64,000 bases of DNA, taken from assembly GCF_025698545.1 (NCBI RefSeq), contig NC_068566.1, forward strand, positions 3,765,362 to 3,829,361. The letters run 5' to 3'. Position 1 is the stretch's first letter. Every line of letters starts with the position of its first letter. This stretch comes from Gossypium raimondii. Taxonomy: Eukaryota; Streptophyta; Magnoliopsida; Malvales; Malvaceae. This document shows positions 47,616 to 59,300 of this stretch, one piece after another. A program made the translations under genes and the position numbers. The notes under the pieces are model-generated. The model did no database searches, was not told the DNA's origin, and saw only the letters and a list, made by a program, of their open reading frames with translations.

Positions 47616-47639
47616 AAATAATAAATATTAATTTAGCTA

Positions 47640-48240
47640 AGTGATATGAGATAAAACCTCCTCATGGGCTAAGCCACTGGTCTAGGCCCGAAGGCCTATA
47701 TGAAAAATGGGAGTGTCTTCTATATGAAAAATGGGCTTAAGTAAAATTTAAGGTCTATTTTTTATATGGGCCGAACCTTGGGTAAATTTTTTTGACCCGA
47801 CCCCAGCCCAACATGAATAATATGTTATAAAATAATATTATATTAATTATATATGTTAAATAATTATTATTTATATTTATATTAAATCACTAATTTAATA
47901 ACAATTAAACTCATCGCCCAAGACCTAATAAAACTTACCTAACTAAATAACCTAACCCAAAGTATAAAATTTTAAAATTTATATTTAACATAATAAAACA
48001 TTTATTATATTTATTTGTGTTTTTAATATAACAAAACATTCATTATATTTATGATAGTGTTTTTAATATAAATATATTTGAACGTGGTAGAGAACTTTTA
48101 TTTTAGTGTATTTAATGTATTATATTTTTAAAAAATAATTTTTAATAAAAATAATCTAAAAAATCAAATATGGAGGAATTGGGTCGGATTTTAAATCATG
48201 CCGGACTTAGATAAAAGAAGAAACCATTTTTCGAACAAGA
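47640..48240 (-). repeat. Dispersed repeat, copy B, inverted to copy A
   Basis: The reverse complement matches 45525-46150 over several hundred bases, including the GGGTTAGGTTATTTAG and GATGAGTTTAATTGTTATT segments. Confidence 0.6.
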
Positions 48241-48726
48241 CGAATGTAGAATAAAAAATAAAAATAAAAATCCCAAGACTTGAAATATTGGCTTCCAACA
48301 AATTTCCATTCTCATTTCGTGTTCTTTTAAATTGATGAATAAATCTTTGATTATTATATAGATAATTACAATTTTATTTAAAAATATATATTTTATACAT
48401 TGTTTGCTTACAATTGGTGCTTAATTAGACAGCAATTAAAATTTTCATTAAATCCATACAACAAGCTCCAAACTAGCCGTCCTACCTTCTCATTCAACGC
48501 TCCTAATTTTCTGTTCTTCTTTGAAAACATCTATAACTTGACAACAACCCCTTTCAGTGTTTTTCACAAAATTCAACTTAATCCAATTTCCTTCAATTCC
48601 ATTTCCAATCATTTTTTTTTTCAAATTAATCCTTTGACAACCCTTTATTGCTTTATATTTCCATGGATGTTCACTGAGTCTTGAAAAAAAAAAAAAAACC
48701 CTACTGTTTGAAAGCTAAGATCACCA

Positions 48727-51700
48727 ATGGAAACACAAGTGGAGAAGGTCTATGTTGCAGTTGGGAACGATGTAAGAGATGGATATAAAACGTTGGCTTG
48801 GACGCTAAGAAGATGGAGTTTTCAACCATTCACCATAGTCCTCCTTCATGTTACTTACAACATTTCCACTGATTTTGTTTATACCCCATGTAAGTTCAAT
48901 CATCAAACACTTAGGGTTCATGTATATATTTTCGGTTTTATCTCTCTACTCTACCGAGAACTTTAACTGATTCACATCATGAACGCATCTCGGAGTGCTT
49001 GAACTTGCAGAACCATGATAAACCGAAGAGTTTGTTCATGGTCTGACTCGACCCTAACATTTTTTTTTCACCTTCTATATAGTTGGAAAACTTCCAGCAA
49101 GTGCAGTGAGTGAAGAGAAGCTGGAAATATTGAAGAAATATGAGCAAGAAAAGACTGAAAAGTTAATGTCCAAGTACATAGCTTTTTGTGGAAAGGTTCT
49201 TTCTTTTTTTTTTTTAAATGGCTTTGGTGGTTGATGAGATTAGTTTTTTTTACTTTGTTGCCATTGATCTGATTATAATAGTTTTTTTTTCATAGGTAAA
49301 AGCTGAGATATTAAAAGTTGAGAAATATGATCAACCTATCCACAAGCTCATAGTAGATTTGATGTCAGGTCTTGAAATTGGCAAACTTGTAATGGGAATC
49401 ACATTCATGAAATCCTCATCATGGTATGCGATTATATAGATCTTATATTCAAGTTGAATCTTTCTACTATTAAATTTAAGAATTCTGATGTTTCGAATTA
49501 ACTTATTCCTTTCAACATCAGAATTAATTTATTCCTTTCATAGGAGATCAAAGAGTGCAATAAGTGGAGCATTCTATGTTCATCAATATAAACCTGATTT
49601 TAGTGAGCTATACATTATATGTGGGGGAAAACTAGTGGTCCTCAATGGGAACATCAATGAAGGGTTGATGGAAGATGATGGAGGAGGGTTCATGGTCGCA
49701 AAAATAAAAGAAAAACCAAGCATTAAAAGCTTGTTAGGAAGAATTTTCTGCGAACGCCGAAAATGTTCGTCCCTTCCGTCAACAAACCAAGATTCGGTGA
49801 AGGATCGGTGGGACAATAATGTGGAAGAGCTTGAAAGCTATTTCCAGCAATTGTTGTCTTTGAATTTGGATGAAGAGAGTGATATGTTACAAGCTAATCC
49901 AATGGAGTCAGATACACCAGAAAGCACTAATTCCAACATGGTGAGATAAGAACCATTTTAAAATGTTTGCAGCAGGTAGAAATTTTTTGTTGTTTATGAC
50001 TAACTAAATCCTGTTTTGCCAACAATTATCTATGTTCATTTCTTGACTCTAGAGGCATATGACAGGGACAGGATGTTTAATTATGTTTGGTCCCTTGTCT
50101 AGATTTGAATGTCTTGTCATTTACCTAATTCTATAATTATTGAGCATCCATCATTCCATTTCCATGCCATAAGGAAAATGGTTGCATGTGGTAGAATTCC
50201 AACCCCAAAGCTGCTAAATGTCTACATGAATCAACTGAACTAAACACGCATTTAAGACAGTGATTTTCTGACAATTATGTTGATGAGTAATTGGACAAAA
50301 GCATTGTCTTATTGACAGAATGATGAAGAAAAAATGGAAGCTGTGCAATGTAAGATAGATGAAGCACATGAGGCTATTCTTTTGAAGAAGAAAGAAGCTA
50401 AGGCTGATGTTGAAAGACATGCAAAAGCTAAATCGGCTATAGATTTATGCAATGCCAAGGTATTTTTTCAAGCTCTTTTGATTTTGTTTCGTGTGTGTTT
50501 GGAGCCTTAAATTCATTTATTTTCTTTTAGGCTGAGGAACTCGAAACTCAGATAAAAGAAGAGGTCACCCACCGGTTAGAGATTAAGAACGTATTGGACA
50601 TTGAAAAAGAGAAACTCTTTGAAGTTAAAAGAGAAGTTGAAGAGAGCAAAAATAGGCTTAATTCACTTAAGGAACTTCAAGTTGAACTATCAAATAAACT
50701 TCAGAAATCAAGTCAAGCAAGAGCAAATGCTGTGGCTCAGTTAGAAATGGCTGCAGTTACAAGAGCTAAGATGGTGATGGAAATCGAGGAATTGAGGCGA
50801 CAAAGGGATGTTTTTCAACGTAGGATTGAGTTTTGTAGAGAGAAAGATGCACTCAGAATGGTTGCACGATCAAACGAGTTAAGATGTGGTTACAGAGAGT
50901 ATATGGCCGAGGATATTAGATTGGCAACTGATGATTTTTCGGAGCGTTTGCGATTAAAAGTGAGTGGAGATTGGTCGAATGTTTATCGAGGACGAATCAA
51001 TCATTCAACGGTTGCGATCAAGATGCTCAATTCTGTTAATGGAATGTCCCAAGAAGACTTTCAAGCTAAGGTATGAATGAGGAATGACTACTTGTTTTAG
51101 TTAAAGTAGTTGTATCTAATCAGACAGATAGTCACATATATCTGAATAAATGTCCAACGTGAATATTTGTAGGTGAGGCTTCTTAATGACTTAAGACATC
51201 CACATTTGGTTGCTCTAACGGGATTCTGCTCGGAGCTGACATGCATAATCTATGAATACATGCACAATGGTAGCTTGAGAGACATTTTATTTACCCCCCA
51301 AAGGAGCTGTAGGAAAATAAACAGAAACCGAGTCCTTTGTTGGTATGGACGGATCCGAATAGCTTCCGAGGTTTGCTCGGGCTTGGGCTACTTGCACTCG
51401 GCAAAGCCAAGGCCCATAGTTCACGGTCATCTAACCACATCCAACATCCTCCTAGACCGCGACCTAGTTGCAAAGATTAGCGGCTTTGGCTTGAGACAGC
51501 ACCATGATCACTATGATATAAGATTGGATATTCGAGCTTTTGGGGTTTTATTGATGCATATGTTAACTGGGAGGAATTGGGCGGGCCTGATCGAAGATGC
51601 GACAGTGGAGGACCAGGCAGCACTCATTAAGGTCTTGGATGAGAAAGCAGGGAAATGGCCTTCGGACTTGGCAGTAGAACTTGCAAAAATATCTATGAAA

Positions 51701-52546
51701 TGCATGTCGGTGTGCCGAGGGGCGAACCCAGATTTGCAGATTGCAACAGTAATGGAAGAACTACATGAGCTGAAAAAGAAAGCTGATGAACTGAGGGCTA
51801 GAGGGGGATTTGAAGTGGTAAGCAATGAGAACGTAAACAGTGAAGACTCAAATGAGGCACCAAGTGTTTTCCTCTGCCCCATAATCCAGGTTTGACTTTA
51901 ATGGCAAATCCCTAAGAAAAAAAAAACTCTATTCATTGCAATTAGACATTTCAATCCTACCCAACACAATTTGACCATAGAAAAGCAAACCCGAGTTCAT
52001 TCAACCCATACCCGAGTTGACTTGAACTTAAAACCAATTCAAACCCAAAAACAATTTGAAAGTAATTTGAAATGATGCATACCTAAAATAACCAAAACCC
52101 AAATGATCCATCCCACAATAACCCAAATTAAGAAAAAACCAAACTTCGCAACCAAATGACCTGAACTCGAAATTGACCAAACCCAAAATGATACAAACCT
52201 GAAATTCACCAACCAAAATGGAATGGAAATTTTAAAACACAAATTGACTCAACCTAGATTCACCCAACCCACATCCAATTGACAAGTCCAATTACAATGA
52301 GATTTTGGTTATGGTTTTGATATGTTTGAATGGCATTTGTGGGTGCAGGAAGTGATGAAAAATCCACATGTGGCAGCTGATGGGTTTTCATATGAATTGG
52401 AAGCCATAGAAGAATGGCTGAAGATGGGGCATGATACTTCTCCCATGACAAATTTGTGTCTTAAGCACACATTCCTGACCCCAAATCACACCCTTCGTTC
52501 CCTCATCCATGAATGGCAGAACAAAGGAGCAAATTTGCCTTGTTGA
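48727..52546 (+). CDS. U-box protein with USP-like, coiled-coil and kinase-like domains (PUB33 type)
   Basis: Eight exons: 48727-48889, 49083-49195, 49296-49423, 49544-49940, 50319-50459, 50531-51070, 51173-51889 and 52349-52546. They join to 798 aa. The N-terminus (about 1-170) is the USP-like part (KVYVAVGNDVRDGYKTLAWT, TPFGKLPAS, LVMGITFM). Exons 5-6 (about 268-430) are a charged coiled coil. The kinase-like domain runs from about 445 to 705 (NVYRGRINHSTVAIKML). The C-terminal U-box (about 726-795) has FLCPIIQEVMKNPHVAADG and SYELEAIEEWL. Plant U-box kinases of this build act as E3 ubiquitin ligases. The kinase part is unusual: the catalytic loop reads HGHLTTSNILL where HxDL is expected, the DFG motif reads GFG, and the activation segment is shortened to REHHD-like residues without an APE motif. 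It is therefore probably a pseudokinase with an intact U-box. The ATG choice is supported by the family-like start. Confidence 0.92.
51890..52348 (+). other. Last intron of the U-box gene, A/C-rich
   Basis: 459 nt, GT/AG. It splits the U-box after SVFLCPIIQ. It is dominated by imperfect AACCCAAA-type words on the plus strand, with no regular period. Confidence 0.7.
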
Positions 52547-54069
52547 ATTAAAGATATTTCCTTGAGAAGATTTAAGGATTTGGCGTTTGAGTTTCTTCAT
52601 AGGTTATTTATTGCTTTTGCCTATGACCCAAGTAACAGTGCTATCATCACATAGCCTAGCCTCGTTATCCAATAAGTTTGATATTTGAATCTCGCAATCC
52701 CGAGCGGCGAACTCCTTTGTATAATAAATCAATGTAAACAATATCAAATATAGATATAGAGTTCAAGCTGTTTGATATGTTTCTCTTGTGCAGCTCTTTG
52801 GATCAGTCATTGCTATTGTTATAAAAAATACGCATGCTTTTCATTTTTACCATTTTGCTAGCATACAGTCCAATCATGTTCATCCCAATCAGTACATAAT
52901 ATAGGAAGTAATTATTCGAAGTTTCAGCACAAGACAGCAAAGGAAAACGAATAATTTGACCATATTTGCTCATGAAAATACGACCATTACCTCTTAGAGA
53001 ACACCTGGGTAACTTCTTGCAATTATTTGGATATCTTTGCCATGTAACTATGATGCCTTCTACAATTCCATTCAACTCAATACAACCTGAAACTAGAACA
53101 CAACAAATACTGCAATTATACTGGGATCTTTGAGCATGCAACTCTTATGCCTTCAATGGCCTCATTCAACTCAATAGAACCTGAAAACTAGAATGCAGAA
53201 AACATATTGCCACGCTTGCTCTTTTTCCCTTCTAGCTCTGCTAAAAGGCCTAAATGATCACAAATTAAGTAGTAATCAAAGAATATGATATAGCCCTCTA
53301 ATGACAGAAAACTTCCACTTGATATGAGGCTTCTCAAATCAATATAAATGAGATTAAAAAGGATTAATCACAAAGACAAAACACCAATTTCTAGAACTCA
53401 TTCAACTAAGCAACTCCAAAGAGTATTATACTTAGATCTCTGCCTCTTAAGCCTTCAACGACTCCGTTCAACTTGATACAACCTGAAACTGAAATGCAAC
53501 AAACACCTTGCCGCGCTATCCACTTTCCCTTTCTCTCTTTTCTTCTCACTTAGCTAATGCCTAAATTTGCACAACTTAAACACATAATCAGAAAAACATA
53601 ATTTAGCCCTCTAATGCCAGAAACTTCCACTTAATATGAGGATTCTCAAATCAATATCAATTAAGAAATTAATTGAGATTAAAAAGGATTAATCACAATG
53701 AAAAAAGAGCAATTAGTAAAACTCAATCAACTAAGCAGCTCCAAAGAGAGTTTAATTTTAAGCCTTCAATTTAACCACAAACAAACATAATTAACATCTA
53801 CTTAAACAATTTAACACAAAAAAGGAGCAAAATAACTATTTTCCGTAAAATACCAACAAATTTTTGAGCTCCCCAAACCCTAAGAGCAAGAAACAGAAAC
53901 CTTTTACAATTTCAAATCAGTTAAAATGTAATTCCTTCTATCTATCAAACATGATCAACACTCACAAAACAACACCATCACCACCAACAACAAAATATTC
54001 TAAAAGGAAATATTAACAAAAAGGTATTTTTGTTAAAATCGCCGAAGGAAAAGCTGTTTCTTTTGTTTT
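52547..54069. other. Intergenic DNA between two convergent genes
   Basis: The 3' flanks of the U-box gene (+) and of the SKIP34-like gene (-). It contains a two- to three-copy tandem duplication (about 53040-53770). No gene was supported. Confidence 0.5.
53040..53770. repeat. Tandem duplication, about 305-bp period
   Basis: A unit with GCCTTCAA, TTCAACT(C/T)(A/G)ATA(C/G)AACC, TAGCCCTCTAATG(A/C)CAGAAA and GATTAAAAAGGATTAATCAC occurs at about 53143-53445 and again at about 53446-53770. A third partial copy (about 53048-53110) precedes them. Confidence 0.8.
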
Positions 54070-54348
54070 TCATTTAGCAGGAAGCGAAGAGAAGAAGCGC
54101 GCCACGTATTCTTGCTGCTCGCGGAACCGTTGTTTGAGGTAAGATTCGAGGATCTCCATGACGGAAACGAAACGCTTCATTTCCTCGAGTCGGCGAGTGA
54201 GTTCGGCTTCTCGAGCCCTGGCTCGTTCGAGTCGAGCCTCCGTCTCGGCTAACCGGACTCGGAGCGTATTCACCACCAATGCGTTGTTGTTGTTGTTCCG
54301 CGGCGGACGGTCCGGTGAGAGAGATCGTCGGTGATGACCGTAACACAT
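54070..54348 (-). CDS. Small coiled-coil protein, SKIP34-like
   Basis: A single exon of 92 aa on the minus strand. Starts MCYGHHRRSLS, followed by a Pro/Asn-rich stretch, then an Arg/Glu-rich helical region with LRVRLAETEARLERARAREA and RRLEEMKRFVSVMEILESYL, ending SSLPAK. The heptad pattern suggests a coiled coil. There is no signal peptide or membrane segment. I recall very similar small plant proteins annotated as SKIP34 (SKP1-interacting partner 34), which would tie it to SCF ubiquitin ligases; this rests on memory of the family and not on a known catalytic motif. GC content is well above the flanks and codon use looks coding. An overlapping open frame on the same strand (54074-54346) is a shadow. 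Confidence 0.85.
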   Translation of the reverse strand: MCYGHHRRSLSPDRPPRNNNNNALVVNTLRVRLAETEARLERARAREAELTRRLEEMKRFVSVMEILESYLKQRFREQQEYVARFFSSLPAK

Positions 54349-56379
54349 TTTCTCTTCAGAGAATTTTTTTTGTCTGTGGAGATCGAAACGTTTGTCGTTT
54401 CGAAGGATGGAAGAATGAAGGAAAAGAAAGTTTTGGTTGCAGAGTTATTGCGAGCGAAAAAGGTTTGGTTACAGCACGTTTGGGATCAATGATGGATGTG
54501 CTCATCGTTTGATCTGGACCGTTGGCTGAGATTCCTGGATTTGGTATCGTCTTTTGATGGGTCGGGTTGACCGGTCCAATGTTGGATTGATTGAATCGAA
54601 CGGCTTGAAGAAAGCATACGTGGTGGGCAGATCAAATCTTAGAATAATCGTAAATGTTTTTTTAAAAGGGTAAACTACACCATTAGACTAATCTATGTGA
54701 TAAGTTTTTGTTTCGGTCATTTAACTAAAAAGAGTTACAATTTGGTTACTGAACTATTTAAAAGTTTTCATTTAAGTCATTGGGTTGTTAAAATCGATGC
54801 TATATGACTTCCTCTATCTGCACTATCAGCACCAATCAAAAGTTATATTTTCCTTTCTTTTGTACAGTCCAATTATTTTTCATGAAACAACTTTAGACGT
54901 CATAAATTTGTGAACCAAAATTCAAACAGTTTTTTTCTCCGATCTATGACACTGACCATCAAATTGATTTAGATTTAAGGTATGTTTTTTTACTTGTCGA
55001 TGGGTACTGATCTATTATATCGATCACCAAATTGTCACTTTGAGTTCACTAGCGGAACTTTTTAATTAAAAAAAACTTAACAGTCTAGTGACTTGGATAC
55101 AATTTTTTGAATAGTACAATAACTTAAATGAAAACTTTCAAATAAATTAGTAACTAAATTGTAACTTTTTTAAATTAAGTGGCCAAAATAAAAATAAATA
55201 AAAAAATAAATAAGATGAGAATTAGAAAACTATGTTTTTTAATAAATTGAAAATTTAAATTTGTATGTACATAAATTATGCTAAATATTAAATATTAAAT
55301 GAATTGATCCATTCCAAGAACACAATATAAGAAATATACAAAAATGCACTAAAATATACAAAAAAATGCACTAAGTACAAATAAATATATCAAAACGTTT
55401 TGATAAATATACACAATATGAGTTAATTATGATACATGTGTCTAAATTAATATTTCCATTTTAAACTAGTCTCGAGACTTTAAAACGTATTATTGAGATT
55501 ATATTAATAATGTCTTTTCGTTATTAAAATCATTAATTTAACCATTAAATGAAACAATAAATTTTATAAAATTTAAAGAAAACACCAAATGGAAAAGATG
55601 GAAATTTTAAAATGAAATTGAAAAGAAGGGTAAAAGTTATGCTAGAATGTTTTAGTTTTCTTTTAATCATTCATTTATCTTTTTATTTAAATATTTTATT
55701 TTTTAAGAAAATCATTTAAAATTATGTCATATAAGATCTGTCATGTTACTTAATAATTAAATTAATGGTTTTAATAACAAAATGACGTAATTAATATAAT
55801 CTCGATAGTTTATGATGTAGATAGAATGTTTTCAAATTTATGGACCAATTTAGAATGAGGTTGTAGTTTGGGGGACCTATAGTGCAATTAACTTTGGGCT
55901 TCAACCAACATCCCCACACAAATAAACATCCGTAGTGTATGTTTCTCCCTCCATTCTTTATGTTTCTTTATGGAAGTAAAATTATTATTTATTATTCTAA
56001 GTTTTCTTTTGAAATGGGGTTTTTATGGATGATATTTAAATGATTAAAGATTATTGTTATTGAATATGTTTGAAATTTGATTAAAATAGTGATAGAATGT
56101 GTTACTAATTTATTGTTGCTGATTATCGAGTTTTATTAATTTATTATTGTTGAACGCTTGGATTAAACGTTTTAAATTGAATTACAAATTTTAAATAATT
56201 TATTGTCATAATAATCCATAACATATATTGGGTATTGGAATTTGGTACAATGTATATCGGATAACTTTCAAGCATTGTACGAAAAAATGATTGTTTTATA
56301 AATAGTTTTTACTATTAATTTATAAACGCTAGAAAACAAAATTGTTTTAGTACTTGTAATACCGCTTTCGTGATAATAA
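54349..56379. other. Intergenic DNA with MITE fragments
   Basis: 54349-54540 is the leader/promoter side of the SKIP34-like gene (minus). A TIR-type MITE relic lies at 54668-55195. A second MITE-like segment at about 55440-55890 shares words with 27.3-27.5 kb. No gene. Confidence 0.55.
54668..55195. mobile_element. Degraded MITE of the GGGTAAACTACACC family
   Basis: The left part (GGGTAAACTACACC, then GAGTTACAATTTGGTTACTGA, AAAGTTTTCATTTAAGTCAT) is mirrored on the right (AATAACTTAAATGAAAACTTT, TAGTAACTAAATTGTAACTT). The right terminus is worn, so no duplication could be read. It is related in style to the MITE at 61228-61626. Confidence 0.6.
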
Positions 56380-59300
56380 CCAGGATGATGACCATGATGT
56401 TAATAGTTTTCATGTATATTTTACTATGATTTTTTTTATTGTAGCGTATGTATTGTAATTGGAGACTAACCATGGCAATAACATGAACGGATAGATTTTG
56501 AATTGAAATTCATTCATGTTTACGATGGTGGCTATGAAAAAGAATTATGTTAGATTTTTATATTTTAGATGTGAGCTTTATTCATGCAAATGTTTAACTC
56601 TGAAAGATATGACCATTAGAATATGATAATTTTATGCACCTGAAGTTGCAATATCACCTATCTAAAACTCATTGTGATCAAATGCACCTGAAGTTGTAAG
56701 ATTTTAAAATTGTAAGTGAGTATAATTCTGCAATAATTAAGATAGGTTCTCAATTAAATTAATGTGGAAAGAATATTACTAATGAGAATTAGTTATAGAA
56801 TTTGTTTTAGCTTTTCATGTTTCAAATATGCTCCTACAGTAGCAATATCGTGAATTAAGATATATCCTGAATGCTTACCTATGCTTGAATAAAATAACAA
56901 GCTATTAATGAAAATCATGAAGCCCTTCCTGTTAAATTTGTTCCATTCCTTGAAGTGAATGCAACAATACATGATAAATCCAAAAAATGTAATTCTTTTC
57001 ACCACCAAAAGTGGAAAAATAAAAATAAGGAAAAGATGAATAAGAATTCCCGAGAGAACCCTTCAAGGAGTGGAGATAACTTATATTATCGAAGGTCATT
57101 GGTCACGTACCTGTTGTATGCCTAAACATTTAGTTAAACTCTATCAAGATTCCATCAAATGGAAGGGAGACAATGCAGAAACGAATAATAAAAATGATGT
57201 TAAATCAAATTTGACATGCTAGATTGATGATCGTGATGAAATTAAATAATAAAGGGATATTGGCAGTGTCTCTATGATGGGGATCATTTTAGATGTTAGC
57301 TTGTCAGTTTTTAAGATTTCTATAATCTATATCGAGGAACTTGTTGTTGTAATCTATTCTCTATTCATTATTAGCTTAAGTATATTATTTTATTTTAATA
57401 TTTATATAAAATCTTACTGCCATATTTCTTAGGATTGTATGTTTTTTGTTAAAACAAAATTTCTAAAAGTGTGAGTTGCATCCTTTTTATGAATTGTAGA
57501 ACTTATTGTTTGGTTCTTGGATATTTTATTAGTAATAACTCTTCTTACCACAAGAAGTGAGAATATAAAGATAACAACAAAAATTCTCAATATAACCTTT
57601 CAAAGAAGAGAGACAACTTATGAAAAGTTGTTGGATATGTACCTATCGTATCGCATAATTGTATCCAATAGATAATACAACAATGCATACTATCATTAAG
57701 GATAAAAGACATTTTTCTTGTTTGGTAATGAAACAAACCAACCTTTGGTGATACATTAATTTAAGGCTCCAAAAGAGCTAATATATTATTAACTTATGTT
57801 CAATGTGGTAATAAAACATGTTAATATTTCATGGAACAAAATTAATTTAAGGCTCCGAAGAGCTAATACATTATTATCTCAAGAAACAAAAGGATAATTA
57901 ATGTATAATGTCTTAGTCGATCTCAAAGAAATTATTATCTTTTAAAAGGGCATACGTTGTAACAGATACAATATTGAGACTATGGATGAGGAGGTGATTA
58001 ATTTTCATACATTAAATTTATTCATTGGGTAAGAATTTTGTATTGGAAATTATCGATTTGCTCTAGTTTGTACTATGTATATATTAGCATGGTTAAATCA
58101 CACAAGATTGTAAACTAAAAGTTTACATTAGTATTGTTGAATAACATGCATAGTAAACAAGAAGTTTACTAGTCCAAATATACAAATTAGTTGGCATGAT
58201 CGGTTAACCATCCCGATCAATATGATGCGACAAGATAAAAATTTGTATGTATATTTATTAAAGAACATAAAGATTCTTCATTTATCAAGTGTTGCTTATT
58301 CTCAGTGAAGATTTATTAAACCTTACTAGCAAAGTTGAGATTGAATCTCTTGCATTTTTGAAAGAAATATGAGCTTATTTATCCAACAAGTGAATATTTT
58401 GATATGATTTTAGTAGATGCATCTATAAGATAATCACATGTGAGTTATCAAATCACAACCTGTAGTTTGTGAGATTACTTGTTTAATAATTTGTTTAAGA
58501 ACAAAACTTTAGATTATGCAATCGAGACAATTATTACTAGACCTGTTCATGGGCCGGGCCCAGAAAAAATTTTCGGCCCGCCTCCTAGACCCGGCCTGGC
58601 CGGCCCAAATATAGGCTCGAATTTTGCCCAGCCCGCCCGAAAAATATCATAAGCCCGAGTCTACCGCCCATTTTTAATAAACATTAAAAAATTATTTTAA
58701 AAATAATAAAAATAAAAATAAAAATATTTTAAAAGTATTTTAAAATTAAAAAATTAAAATAAAAATTATATATTTATTATATTCGGGCCGGGCCCGGGCC
58801 AAAAAAGTGGTGCCCGAGGCCCGACCCGTTTTTTAGCCCAAGCCCATATTTCGGGCCTATATTTTTACCCGAACCCTCCCATATTTCTAAGGGCCGTCGG
58901 GTTTCAGTCCGCCATACCATGGATGTCTAATTATTACTAATGTTGGTGAATTTATTTCTCAAGTTTTCAATGATCATTGTATGTTAGATTGTCAACGCGA
59001 GTAAATATCGTAAAGCTTGATGCTTATGTATGTAAAATGGTTTAGCAAAATTAATGATTCAATGCCTCCAGTTAATAGCTAAAGCATCACTTTTGAGAAC
59101 AAATCTTTTTGTATAAGGATATGATATTTTATATGAATATACACTTGCACACATCATGTTAATGAGTTATGACAAATACTCTCCATTACAATTGGATTTG
59201 GTCAATAGCCAAATACAATCCATTTTAGAATTTTGTGAATGTGCAGTATATGTTTAAGTCACTTCACCACAACGCACAAAATGGGTATTTAAAGGAAATT

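Larger units (their letters stand above)
44451..48726. other. Repeat-rich intergenic DNA, no gene
   Basis: Holds a partial MITE ending GGTGTAGTTTATCC (about 45000-45439), an inverted pair of one repeat family (45525-46150 and 47640-48240), a long-TIR element (47136-47615), AT-rich DNA, and the likely leader of the U-box gene (about 48400-48726). Confidence 0.6.

Noticed and set aside
51511-51882. 123-codon minus-strand frame opposite U-box gene exon 7
   Set aside because: It is an antisense shadow; the plus strand carries a clear kinase-like domain in spliced frame.
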